From contig JBIKUE010000002.1 in NCBI GenBank assembly GCA_044347755.1, positions 58,020 through 122,019 on the forward strand: a stretch of DNA of 64,000 nt, in the 5' to 3' direction. Made by a program: the position numbers and the translations under genes. Position 1 is the first letter of the stretch. Every line of letters begins with the position of its first letter. This document shows positions 17,304-25,933 of the stretch, one piece after another. Source of the DNA: M3007 sp044347755. Lineage in GTDB: Bacteria; Bacteroidota; Bacteroidia; Chitinophagales; Saprospiraceae. Under the pieces are notes generated by a model that saw only the letters and a program-made list of their open reading frames with translations, searched no databases and was not told the DNA's origin.

Positions 17304-18572
17304 ATGAAGAATATGCAACCCTGGACCAAAATAGTGCTTAGTTTTTGTTCTTCTTTCTTCTTTTTCCAGGCTATCTCAGCTCAGAATGCTCTGGAGAAAG
17401 GTTTTTATCTTTCGCAGCCCGATAGCGCCAGGGTTGAAGGCTACTTTTATTTGGGAGAGTATGTTTTTGGATCGATAGATTTTCATCAAAATGACAAAAG
17501 TGATAAGTATAAAGTGTTACGCCCGGAGCAGGTGATTCAAATCTCTACTGATCAAGGTGTTGTATTTTTTCCCTATACGACGAACACAGCTGAAGGTCCA
17601 AAATCAATTTTCATAAAACAAGTTATCTCTGCAGGAGCTAACCTGTACGAAGGAAAAATAGATAAAAAATCAATCTATTTCATTAGCTCAGAAGCAAATC
17701 CTGCAATTACAAAAATTAACCAAACATCCCCTCAAGCATTCCTTACGGCTTATTTGGGCGAAAAGTGTGGGCCCAGGAATCCGGTACGTTATGACAAAGC
17801 TGCCTTAGTGGGTGTGTTAACTAATTATGCCAGATGCATGGGCTATCAGGTAGCCAAACCGGAGAAAAAACCATTTTTACTCAATATTGCGCTGGGTATA
17901 CGAGGTACATACTTTAATCAAACGCCCAGTACAAGCGGTTATTATAGTTTCCCTTTCGAGCCTGTTACTGGTGGAATGCTGGGTGGCGATATTAAAATTG
18001 GATTGTTAAAAAACGTTTATCTCAGAACTGGTTTTACCAGAACCCAGATAACCATGCAAGCTGCGGAAGCGGTAAGATTGGGTTATGTCTATTTAGGCTG
18101 GCCATTTGAGTTTTCCGGGCCATTTCGTTACTCCTATCAAACTTCTGAATTTCCATTAGATCTGGTTTGGTATTTTAATAAAAATAAAAAGTTTTCCCCA
18201 ACTTTTAGTGGAGGCATAACGTACATATATGCGTCAGACCCGGTGATTGATCAGGATCTGACGGGGCCAGTCGAATTTAGGCCCAACTTCTATAGTTTCA
18301 CAAAGGAAGATGTTCAAAATAGTTTTAATGGAAGCATTTTGGCTACTGTCGGGAATCCAAGAAGATTCTGGCAATTTCGCGCAGGTTTTATATACAGAAT
18401 CCATAAAAGGTTCCATTTGGAACTAACTGCCAGATATATGAAACGGCAGGAGCTATTCTATAATACTAAAGTCAAACCACCAGGAGGATATGTATTCGTC
18501 ACGCATCAAAGCTGGTTTGATTATTCGCTGGCCGTTTATTTACCCTTAGTTATAGACAAACCCATTCGATAA
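17304..18572 (+). CDS. Exported protein with C-terminal beta-barrel-like region
   Basis: A 422-aa protein with a signal peptide (FFFFQAISAQ; cleavage near residue 27). Residues ~30-170 form a small N-terminal domain (VEGYFYLGEYVFGSIDF, LRPEQVIQI) of the kind seen before outer-membrane barrels in Bacteroidota. From ~190 on, alternating-residue strands rich in aromatics (LNIALGIRGTYF, YLRTGFTRTQITM, FRAGFIYRIHKRFHLELTARYM, FDYSLAVYLPL) suggest an 8-12 strand outer-membrane barrel. No named family was recognised. Its stop overlaps the next start (TAATG), and it is 13 bp after the preceding lipoprotein gene. It is therefore translationally tied to the two FG-GAP/ASPIC lipoproteins and may form an outer-membrane complex with them. 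Confidence 0.75.
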   Translation: MKNMQPWTKIVLSFCSSFFFFQAISAQNALEKGFYLSQPDSARVEGYFYLGEYVFGSIDFHQNDKSDKYKVLRPEQVIQISTDQGVVFFPYTTNTAEGPKSIFIKQVISAGANLYEGKIDKKSIYFISSEANPAITKINQTSPQAFLTAYLGEKCGPRNPVRYDKAALVGVLTNYARCMGYQVAKPEKKPFLLNIALGIRGTYFNQTPSTSGYYSFPFEPVTGGMLGGDIKIGLLKNVYLRTGFTRTQITMQAAEAVRLGYVYLGWPFEFSGPFRYSYQTSEFPLDLVWYFNKNKKFSPTFSGGITYIYASDPVIDQDLTGPVEFRPNFYSFTKEDVQNSFNGSILATVGNPRRFWQFRAGFIYRIHKRFHLELTARYMKRQELFYNTKVKPPGGYVFVTHQSWFDYSLAVYLPLVIDKPIR

Positions 18573-21500
18573 TGTCAGATTACCAGATTAAGCTTTTACC
18601 TGTTTTTTGGTTGATTTTTGCGGGCTGTCAAGTCAACAAAGATAATTTCCATTTCCAGCTCCTCCGAAAAGATGCCACCGGCCTGGATTTCAGCAATACG
18701 CCCGTCCAAAACGAAGCCATTAACGTGTTCAACTACATGTATTTCTTCAATGGCGGAGGAATAGCCGCCGGCGATTTTAATCAGGATGGGTTGGTGGATT
18801 TGTTTTTTACCTCCAATATGGGTCCTGACAAGCTGTTTGTAAACAAAGGCGGACTAAAATTTGACGATGTAACGATACCATCTAATATTAATCCCAATCC
18901 TTTGCCTGAAAATGCATGGAAAACCGGCGCATCCGTTGTGGATATCAATCAGGATGGTCTGCTGGATATTTATGTGAGTCAGGTGGGGGACTACAAAGCG
19001 ATCAAAGGCAAAAACAGGTTGCTGGTTTGCCAAAGAATTGAACAGGGTGTTCCTGTTTTTGAAGAAAAGGCTGCTGAATACGGCCTTGATTTGGCTGGTT
19101 TTGGCACCCAGGCCGCTTTCTTTGACTTTGACCTCGATGGCGACCTGGACTTGTTTCAGTTAAACCACTCTCTGCATCAGAATGGCACCTTTGGGCCCAA
19201 AAAACAATTTGAAGGCACTTTCCATCCACTTTCCGGGGATAAAATATTGGAAAACCGGGACGGGAAATTTGTAGATATCACACCAAATACAGGCATTCAA
19301 AGCACTGTAACTGGTTATGGATTAGGGATTGCACTTAGCGACATCAATCTGGATGGATGGCCGGATCTGTATATCGGGAACGACTTCCATGAGAATGACT
19401 ATCTCTATATTAATCAAAAAAACAGTACTTTTAAAGAGAGTATTTCCGAACGCATTCGGCACACCAGCCGGTTCTCAATGGGTGTTGATATTGCAGACAT
19501 CAATAACGACGGCTGGAATGATATTTTTTCTTTAGACATGGAGCCGGAAGATCCGGAAATCCTCAAAGCTTCCTTGGGTGAGGATGGTTTCGCGGTGTAT
19601 CAAATGAAGCTCGGATATGGTTATCAAAACCAATACGCCAGAAATGCGCTTCAACTCAATGATGGGCAGGGGCATTTTCAGGAGATTGCCCAATATGCCG
19701 GGATAAGTGCCACTGATTGGTCCTGGGCTGCGCTGTTTATGGATTTTGATGCAGATGGATATAAAGATTTGTTTATCTCTAATGGTATTCCACGTCGTAT
19801 GAATGATGTGGATTACATGCGTTTTCAGGAAAGTAAAGGCGCAAATTCAAATGCAGCACAGCAAGACAAGCTTTCCATCGTAGAGAAAATGCCACGGATC
19901 AAAATCCCCAATAAATTCTTCCACAACACCGGTCAGCTGCGATTCAATGATTGGCATGGGCTTGTAGGCAATAACCAGCCCACCTTTTCCAATGGTGCTA
20001 TATCTGCTGATCTGGATAATGATGGAGATCTCGATGTAGTGGTTAATAACATTGAAGATGAACCTTTTGTATATCAAAATCTGAGCAGAGAGCATGGTGG
20101 ATCAAACGCATGGTTGTCGCTGGATTTGAAAGGACCTAAAGGCAATCTGAATGCTATAGGCGCCCGGGTGTGGGTATTTAAGCGGAATGGAGAAAAGCTG
20201 AATGCAGAAGCGTTTCCCGTTCGCGGGTATCAATCGAGTATGCAAACCCCCATTTATCTTGGCCTTGGGGATCCCACAGAAGTAGATTCGGTATGCTTAA
20301 TCTGGCCGGATCGAAGTTATGAAAAGCTTCAGAATCCCGAATTTAACCAGACGATCGCTGTGCAGTGGAAGCCAGGACTGCCCTTATTTCCCTTCCAATC
20401 AACAGTGAGACAGTCACAAACGTCCTTCCACTTTACAGATATTTCGGCCAGTTCAGGCTTAGATTATCGACATACCGAAAACCCCTTTATTGAATTTAAC
20501 CGGGAGGCACTGATTCCGCATATGGTTTCCGCTGAAGGTCCGGCGCTGGCCGTTGGAGACGCCAATGGGGATGGTCTTGAAGATCTGTTCCTGGGATCAT
20601 GTAAATTCGGCAAAAGCGCCCTTTATATACAAACACAAGTGGGCAAATTGCGCCTGCAAACACCTGAAGCTATATTGCGCGACAGTGTTTTTGAGGATGT
20701 AGATGCAGAATGGGTGGACTTAGACAATGACGGCGACATGGATTTGATCGTTGCTTCTGGTGGAAATGAGTGGAAAGCAAAGGATGAAGCCATGAAACAA
20801 CGCTATTACCTGAATATGGGAAATGGCCAATTTGAGCGCAGAGACTTTCCAGGGGCCTTTGCTACTGCTTCCTGTGTGCGTGCCGCTGATTTTAACGGAG
20901 ATGGCCTAAAGGATGTTTTCATTGGAGCCAGAGCAAAACCCTGGAATTATGGTCTTACGCCTACTTCTTACCTGTTTGAAAATAAAGGAAATGGACAATT
21001 TGCTGAAGTTGCAGTGGATCGTACGGATGGTTTACAGCAGGCAGGCTTGGTTAAAAACGGACAGTGGGTTGATCTGGACAAAGATGGAGGCATGGATCTG
21101 TTACTGGCTATGGAATGGGAACCAATGACCGTATTTCTAAACAACGGGGGTGCTTTCAAAAAACGAATCATTCACCCATGGAGCGGTTGGTGGAATGTTG
21201 GCCTGGCAATGGACATTGATCAGGATGGAGATGTAGATATCCTGGCAGGAAATACCGGTGAAAATGGCCGCTTCCACCCTACCCCGGACAAACCATTGAA
21301 GCTGTATTCCGGTGATATAGATCAAAATGGCCAGGTAGATCAGGTGCTTACCTATTATCTAAAAGACAAGGAAATTCCCTTCGCCACGTTTGAAGAATAT
21401 ACTAAAACCATCCCTTCTCTAAAAAAGAAATTCCTGTATGCCAGAGATTTTGCCAAAGCCAGTGCTCCAGAAATATTTGGTAAACAAGCATTATCCAATG

Positions 21501-21889
21501 CGCAGCAGCGCAAAGCAGAAACTTTTACAAGTTATTGGTTTGAAAACACAGGTGATTTGAACTTTGTGCCGCATCCTTTGCCAGCATCCGCTCAATTTTC
21601 CACCATTAATACATTTTGTCCCTTTGATCTGAATCAGGATGGGAAAGAAGAGGTATTGGCGGGAGGGAATTTTTTTGAATGCAATATAGAAATGGGAAGA
21701 TATGATGCTGCTGACGGGTTGGTGCTTCAATTAGGATCCGGAGGTATTATGAATGCATTTTCGCTTGGCAACCTGAGGGTAGATGGTCAAATCAGGCGAA
21801 TTAGTTTGATCAAATTAAAGGGGCAAAACGTTTTTGTGGTGGTAAGAAACAATGATACAGCATTACTAATCAAGCCTGTGCAGCAATAA
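18572..21889 (+). CDS. FG-GAP/VCBS repeat lipoprotein with ASPIC/UnbV domain (CRTAC1-like), copy 2
   Basis: A 1105-aa paralogue of the 13949 gene with the same domain order. It has a short signal with lipobox FAGC (Cys19), a first set of FG-GAP/VCBS Ca2+ loops (DFNQDGLVD, DINQDGLLD, DFDLDGDLD, DINLDGWPD, DLDNDGDLD), an ASPIC/UnbV domain at ~516-576 (LNAIGARVWVF ... VCLIWPDRSYEKL), then a second propeller set (DANGDGLED, DLDNDGDMD, DFNGDGLKD, DIDQDGDVD). Shared segments such as GVTATDWSWGAL-like blocks, FSNGA and a FYSL/WWNVGLAMD position show duplication. The start codon overlaps the preceding stop, so translation is coupled. Surface-exposed location is inferred from the lipobox. Function is unknown. 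Confidence 0.9.
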   Translation: MSDYQIKLLPVFWLIFAGCQVNKDNFHFQLLRKDATGLDFSNTPVQNEAINVFNYMYFFNGGGIAAGDFNQDGLVDLFFTSNMGPDKLFVNKGGLKFDDVTIPSNINPNPLPENAWKTGASVVDINQDGLLDIYVSQVGDYKAIKGKNRLLVCQRIEQGVPVFEEKAAEYGLDLAGFGTQAAFFDFDLDGDLDLFQLNHSLHQNGTFGPKKQFEGTFHPLSGDKILENRDGKFVDITPNTGIQSTVTGYGLGIALSDINLDGWPDLYIGNDFHENDYLYINQKNSTFKESISERIRHTSRFSMGVDIADINNDGWNDIFSLDMEPEDPEILKASLGEDGFAVYQMKLGYGYQNQYARNALQLNDGQGHFQEIAQYAGISATDWSWAALFMDFDADGYKDLFISNGIPRRMNDVDYMRFQESKGANSNAAQQDKLSIVEKMPRIKIPNKFFHNTGQLRFNDWHGLVGNNQPTFSNGAISADLDNDGDLDVVVNNIEDEPFVYQNLSREHGGSNAWLSLDLKGPKGNLNAIGARVWVFKRNGEKLNAEAFPVRGYQSSMQTPIYLGLGDPTEVDSVCLIWPDRSYEKLQNPEFNQTIAVQWKPGLPLFPFQSTVRQSQTSFHFTDISASSGLDYRHTENPFIEFNREALIPHMVSAEGPALAVGDANGDGLEDLFLGSCKFGKSALYIQTQVGKLRLQTPEAILRDSVFEDVDAEWVDLDNDGDMDLIVASGGNEWKAKDEAMKQRYYLNMGNGQFERRDFPGAFATASCVRAADFNGDGLKDVFIGARAKPWNYGLTPTSYLFENKGNGQFAEVAVDRTDGLQQAGLVKNGQWVDLDKDGGMDLLLAMEWEPMTVFLNNGGAFKKRIIHPWSGWWNVGLAMDIDQDGDVDILAGNTGENGRFHPTPDKPLKLYSGDIDQNGQVDQVLTYYLKDKEIPFATFEEYTKTIPSLKKKFLYARDFAKASAPEIFGKQALSNAQQRKAETFTSYWFENTGDLNFVPHPLPASAQFSTINTFCPFDLNQDGKEEVLAGGNFFECNIEMGRYDAADGLVLQLGSGGIMNAFSLGNLRVDGQIRRISLIKLKGQNVFVVVRNNDTALLIKPVQQ

Positions 21890-21903
21890 TTTTCCGGATA
21901 TCC

Positions 21904-21935
21904 TTTACGGAGCCATGCCCCACGCTTTACCTTCG
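21904..21935 (+). promoter_or_regulatory. Candidate promoter abutting the MBOAT start (possible leaderless mRNA)
   Basis: TTTA (21904-21907), a 20-bp spacer and TACCTTCG (21928-21935) fit the -33/-7 pattern with one mismatch in each element. Only four bases separate the -7 element from the GTG at 21940, so transcription would begin at or next to the start codon. Confidence 0.5.
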
Positions 21936-21939
21936 CGCC

Positions 21940-23595
21940 GTGTTTGATTTTGACCTAAACAAAATACTGGAAGAATTAACCAAAAGCCCTCTGATCAGGA
22001 ATGAGGTTGGGCAATGGGAAACGGTGTCGCCCTTGCTGTTTAGCAGTGGGCTTTTTTTGTTCCTTTTTGTTGGCTTTTACGCAGTTTACCAACTATTGAT
22101 GCGCCGCGACAGGCTTCGTATTGCCTGGGTTACTATCTTTTCACTGTTTTTTTACTTCAAGTGTGCAGGTATCTTTTGGCTCCTTCACGTCTTAATTGTA
22201 GTAGTGGATTTTAGCCTGGCCCGTTGGATGGAGCAGGCCAAAACCAAGGGCGGCAAAGTGGCCTTTCTGGTCATTAGCCTGATTGTCAATCTGGGCATGC
22301 TGGTATATTTCAAGTACAATCTGTACTCTGAGATGTTTTGCGAAGCCCTCGACAAGCCCTACGATCCACGTTATTTATTCTTACCAGCGGGAATTTCCTT
22401 TTTCACATTCCAATCGCTAAGTTATACGATCGACGTGTACCGTGGACAACTGAAGTCACTGGATAACATGCTGGATTATGCGTTTTTTGTAACGTTTTTC
22501 CCGCAAATGGTAGCTGGTCCTATTGTAAGGGCCGCAGATTTTTTGCCACAAATTCGTATTCCGGTTTTTGTATCCAGGGAGGATTTTGGTCGAGGATTCT
22601 TCCTTATATGTACAGGATTATTTAAAAAAGCTGTCATCTCCGATTACATCAGTGTCAATTTCGTGGATCGGGTTTTTGAGTCGCCCCTTCAATATACCGG
22701 AATTGAGAACCTTTTTGCGGTATATGGCTATGCTATGCAGATCTATTGTGACTTTTCCGGATATTCAGACATGGCAATAGGCTTGGCTTTGTTGATGGGA
22801 TTTAAGTTCCCTATTAATTTTGATTCCCCTTATCAATCGCTCAGCATTACAGAGTTTTGGCGGCGGTGGCATATATCATTGTCTACCTGGTTGAGAGATT
22901 ACCTGTATATACCTATGGGAGGCAACCGGGGGCAAAGTGTGGCAACGTGGTTGGTAACGGGGGGCTTTTTTGCTTTTACTTTTGGGTATTCCACTTACCA
23001 GATGCTTTCTGGCGAATGGTGGTGGATAGCACTATGGTTCGGTGTTTTTATGGTTGTTGTAGTGCCATCTCTTTGGAATCGTGACCGGATGTCCATGGCT
23101 ACTAACTTCAACCTGATGGCTACCATGCTGCTTGGAGGCTTGTGGCACGGAGCAGCGTCCAGATTCATTATTTGGGGTGCATTACATGGCATAGCCTTAG
23201 CTATTGAAAAGTGGGTAAAAAGTGTTTTTCCGGGCTCCTCAGGTCCAATCAGAAAGGCATTTGCGGCTGTTTGGACCTTTCATTTTGTGTGTTTTTGCTG
23301 GATTTTCTTCCGGGCTCCAGGTATGGAAAAAGTAGGCGAGATGCTCCGTCAAATAGCCTTTGAGTTTCGACCGGAGTTCTTAATGGACTTTTTCATCGGG
23401 TATAGTGGCGTTTTATTCTGGATGTTGCTTGGATTTGGATTGCATTTCCTTCCCAAATCCATGGAGTTAAGTGCTCAAAGAGCGGCAACATCTCTGCCTT
23501 TAATTGGAAAGGCGATGCTACTTACTGCTATAATTGCATTGGTTATGCAGGTGAAATCTTCGGAGGTTCAGGCCTTTATTTACTTTCAGTTTTAA
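21940..23595 (+). CDS. MBOAT-family membrane O-acyltransferase (AlgI/DltB type)
   Basis: A 551-aa integral membrane protein with about ten hydrophobic segments. MBOAT/AlgI marks are RYLFLPAGISFFTFQSLSYTIDVYRGQL, FFVTFFPQMVAGPIVRAADFLPQI, MQIYCDFSGYSDMAIGLALLMGF, FWRRWHISLSTWLRDYLYIPMGGNRG, and LLGGLWHGAASRFIIWGALHG with the catalytic His near 402. Such proteins move acyl groups across the membrane onto polysaccharides (alginate, peptidoglycan, teichoic acid). They usually need a periplasmic SGNH partner (AlgJ/AlgX/DltD), and none is adjacent. The start is a GTG at 21940; the next in-frame Met would cut into the first helix. It overlaps the convergent next gene by 20 bp. Confidence 0.92.
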   Translation: MFDFDLNKILEELTKSPLIRNEVGQWETVSPLLFSSGLFLFLFVGFYAVYQLLMRRDRLRIAWVTIFSLFFYFKCAGIFWLLHVLIVVVDFSLARWMEQAKTKGGKVAFLVISLIVNLGMLVYFKYNLYSEMFCEALDKPYDPRYLFLPAGISFFTFQSLSYTIDVYRGQLKSLDNMLDYAFFVTFFPQMVAGPIVRAADFLPQIRIPVFVSREDFGRGFFLICTGLFKKAVISDYISVNFVDRVFESPLQYTGIENLFAVYGYAMQIYCDFSGYSDMAIGLALLMGFKFPINFDSPYQSLSITEFWRRWHISLSTWLRDYLYIPMGGNRGQSVATWLVTGGFFAFTFGYSTYQMLSGEWWWIALWFGVFMVVVVPSLWNRDRMSMATNFNLMATMLLGGLWHGAASRFIIWGALHGIALAIEKWVKSVFPGSSGPIRKAFAAVWTFHFVCFCWIFFRAPGMEKVGEMLRQIAFEFRPEFLMDFFIGYSGVLFWMLLGFGLHFLPKSMELSAQRAATSLPLIGKAMLLTAIIALVMQVKSSEVQAFIYFQF

Positions 23596-25234
23596 TCAGT
23601 TCGGTATATTTTTCTTCAAGCCACTCCCAATCCACAACGATCTCCTGATCCAATCGGAGCCTGAATTTTTCAAGAGCACCGCTTAAGTTAACTTTCCTAT
23701 CCTGTTTGCGTAATACCTTCAGTTTATACAATTCCTTGGCCAAAGGGAAAAAACGGAGTCGTTCTGTGCGCCTGTGTGGAGGCAAGCTGTCTTCTCTCCT
23801 TAACCGGGTAGTGGTAGCATGCACCATTCGCTCTCCGTATTCATCATCCAGGTCATTTAATTCAAACCGGATTCTGGTGTCGAGTGTAGCCGCAATAGCA
23901 TACAGATAAATATCATCTAATGCGCCATAGGTCAGGTAATGAGGCAGGGTGTCGGCCGCTTGTTTAAAGTCGGATCTGCTAAAGTGAATGGCTGCCTTGG
24001 AAATATCCAACAGCAAGGCTCTTTGTGTGTCGTCATTCAAACCACCAATTGATCCCCCATAGTTGTTAAAAAAGGACTCAGCCCAGTCAACTTTCTTAAG
24101 CTTGAGCGCAGTGAGCAACATATTTTGAAAATGAGTACTTGGCAGCAGCTCCTTAGGACTAAATTGCTGTAATTGTTGCTGTTGCATGGAAAAGATCTTT
24201 TCCAGAAATCGTGAGTCTTTTGTTTCCCGGTATCTCGCAGGCCAAAATCCACGTATCATAATGCGCATGTTCTGAATTCTGATACCAGGCAGTGCTCCAG
24301 GATGTTGCGCCAAAAGTGCTTCAAAATTTTCAGATAACCGTTCAGCCTCCGCCACATCATCCTGCGTCATGAAATCCAGCATGGTACAGGATATAGCGAG
24401 GGCAGGCTGTTGAAAAAAACCGCTGGCGCGCAATGAGCGCATAATCTGAACAGTGGTATCCCGATTGGCTGTAAAATGCTTATGCTCTTCCGATCCAGGC
24501 TCATACAAGCGCCACATGCGTTGATAATGGATCAGCCTACACATTTGATCCAACTTTGCCATCAGATAATAAGTATCAAGCTGCTCGGTAGCTGCCAGCA
24601 GGTTTTTATCTCCGCCACGTTCGCTGCTACGTTCTTCATAAAAAGCTTTTTCCTGTTCAATCAGATATCTGAATTGATGAAAATCAGCAAATTCATATTC
24701 ATCAAAATCCGTGAAATCAAGGGTTTGATCCAGTTCTTTTCTAGCCTGATTGTTCAGGTTTTCGAAATAATTTTCTGTTTTTCTGTTTTTTCGACCTGTT
24801 TCTTCAACGGGCGCTGTGGGAGCTTGTGGCGCATTCGGCTGATAGATTCGCTCGCTGTAAAAGCGCATTAACGCAATTTTTTGTTGCACCTCATGTAATA
24901 GTGCTGTTCCATTAGGCTCTTCCGCATCCCTCAGCATGGCGTATCGGAAAGTCACAAAATTCCGTACAATGGCAAGTAGCTGCGCCATCGTACGTTGCAG
25001 AGCACCAACCGGATTTGCGCTATGCGGAAAAAAGCGCTTTCCGGCAATTTCCCTGTGAAGAGAAGGGTGGTCGAACTTGGGGTAAAAACGCTTTATATAT
25101 TCAAACAGTTCTAAGGTCTCTTCTGGCCGTTCTACATTAAATATGGGTGAAGCCACAAATAAATGCAGTGCTTCAAGTTCATCCGCAGATAATAACTGGA
25201 GTGTTCTTAGCAGTGGACTAGCGTACATGTACAA
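23576..25234 (-). CDS. Uncharacterised helical protein, 552 aa
   Basis: No family was recognised. The protein has no signal peptide or membrane segment and is rich in Leu, Arg, Glu and Phe, with long predicted helices, so it looks cytoplasmic and alpha-solenoid-like. The N-terminus (MYMYASPLLRTLQLLSADELEALHLF in two pieces, then VASPIFNVERPEETLELFEYI) describes a small helical domain. A charged, low-complexity segment with APTAPVEETGRKNRKTE lies near residue 145-160. The second half has short helix pairs similar to TPR or PPR arrays. Two near starts exist (25234 and 25228). It is convergent with and overlaps the MBOAT gene. I recall similar multi-copy proteins in Saprospiraceae, but this is memory and not a search result. 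Confidence 0.75.
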   Translation of the reverse strand: MYMYASPLLRTLQLLSADELEALHLFVASPIFNVERPEETLELFEYIKRFYPKFDHPSLHREIAGKRFFPHSANPVGALQRTMAQLLAIVRNFVTFRYAMLRDAEEPNGTALLHEVQQKIALMRFYSERIYQPNAPQAPTAPVEETGRKNRKTENYFENLNNQARKELDQTLDFTDFDEYEFADFHQFRYLIEQEKAFYEERSSERGGDKNLLAATEQLDTYYLMAKLDQMCRLIHYQRMWRLYEPGSEEHKHFTANRDTTVQIMRSLRASGFFQQPALAISCTMLDFMTQDDVAEAERLSENFEALLAQHPGALPGIRIQNMRIMIRGFWPARYRETKDSRFLEKIFSMQQQQLQQFSPKELLPSTHFQNMLLTALKLKKVDWAESFFNNYGGSIGGLNDDTQRALLLDISKAAIHFSRSDFKQAADTLPHYLTYGALDDIYLYAIAATLDTRIRFELNDLDDEYGERMVHATTTRLRREDSLPPHRRTERLRFFPLAKELYKLKVLRKQDRKVNLSGALEKFRLRLDQEIVVDWEWLEEKYTELIKTESK

Positions 25235-25347
25235 GTTGGGTATCTCAAACTAATTGATAATCAATTTATTGAGATTTTTAAGGCTAATTGAGGTACGCAA
25301 AATTCACAAAACATTTGGACTATTTGGAAGTGATGTGATTTTCTGTG

Positions 25348-25380
25348 TTTGGCATCAGGGTGAAGTTGCCCCCATCTTTG
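25348..25380 (+). promoter_or_regulatory. Promoter of a candidate non-coding transcript
   Basis: TTTG (25348-25351), a 21-bp spacer and CATCTTTG (25373-25380) match the -33/-7 consensus with one mismatch. No credible protein gene follows on the plus strand. The predicted start is near 25387, ahead of the structured region and of the terminator at 25891-25924. Confidence 0.5.
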
Positions 25381-25386
25381 TATCAA

Positions 25387-25926
25387 CAAAAACGGATAGG
25401 AAAGTCGAAACGTTTTTGAGAAGACTGTCAGAATCGAGTGTAGACCGGAAGGATCACATGAAAGCGGCCTGGCACAGTTTGCCCAAACTACCCCCGAGCA
25501 GCGCTCCACCCAAAAAGGCCGAGCAGGAAAAAGGTGAAATCACGGAGCGCTGCCGGGGGCCAGGTTAAATAAAGGAAAACGAACCCTTTCTATATACAGC
25601 ATAGCCGCGGATGGCCACATGAAGACACCTCAGACCCACAGGAAAGCTCCACAAAAAACCAGACAAACACTATCCTGTTTCTAACCATTTGAATCGGAAT
25701 CCTTAAAAGCCATTTGAAAACTAAGAAGTTACGCGTAAGCGAAAGAAAAGGCGACCATGAGAGCGGCCCTTTTATCATCATTACACCTTCATTTTTCCTT
25801 AAAAAGCCACCCTAAAGCTTTTTGAAAACGAAATACCGTAGGAATACGGCCCCTGTGTAACGCATTGAAATCGAAGAAAACAACTTCCAGCCTCTATCCG
25901 GCCTTTGCCTGGATGGAGGTTTTTGT
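25387..25926 (+). ncRNA. Candidate structured RNA in a 700-bp gene-free region
   Basis: Between a promoter and a terminator on the plus strand the sequence can fold into a three-way junction. The closing helix is CCTGG 25468-25472 with CCAGG 25560-25564. A small hairpin is AGTTT-GCCC-AAACT at 25476-25489. A long helix pairs CCCCC 25491-25495 with GGGGG 25555-25559 and GCAGCGCTCC 25498-25507 with GGAGCGCTGC 25544-25553. Further hairpins with GNNA-like loops occur, such as CCGTA-GGAA-TACGG (25836-25849). Bases AGGAAAGTC at 25398-25406 recall part of RNase P CR-I, but other RNase P landmarks are absent. No Rfam family was recognised. Open frames across it (for example 25254-25568, TTG start) have no convincing protein features. 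Confidence 0.45.
25891..25926 (+). terminator. Rho-independent terminator of the candidate RNA
   Basis: An 11-bp stem (two G-U pairs) pairs 25891-25901 with 25909-25919 around a 7-nt loop, followed directly by TTTTTG. The orientation is plus. It cannot be the main terminator of the minus-strand rimM, which has no T-run on that side. Confidence 0.65.
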
Positions 25927-25933
25927 TTAGAGC

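Noticed and set aside
25254..25568. A 104-aa open frame with TTG start in the gene-free region
   Set aside because: Low-complexity Pro/Lys/Glu tail, no family likeness, weak start, and its 3' half lies across a strong RNA fold.
25387..25926. RNase P RNA, tmRNA, SRP RNA or a cobalamin riboswitch
   Set aside because: Only short fragments match (AGGAAAGTC, CCGGAAGG, GGTGAAATCAC). The other conserved blocks of each family are missing and no downstream cobalamin gene is on this strand.
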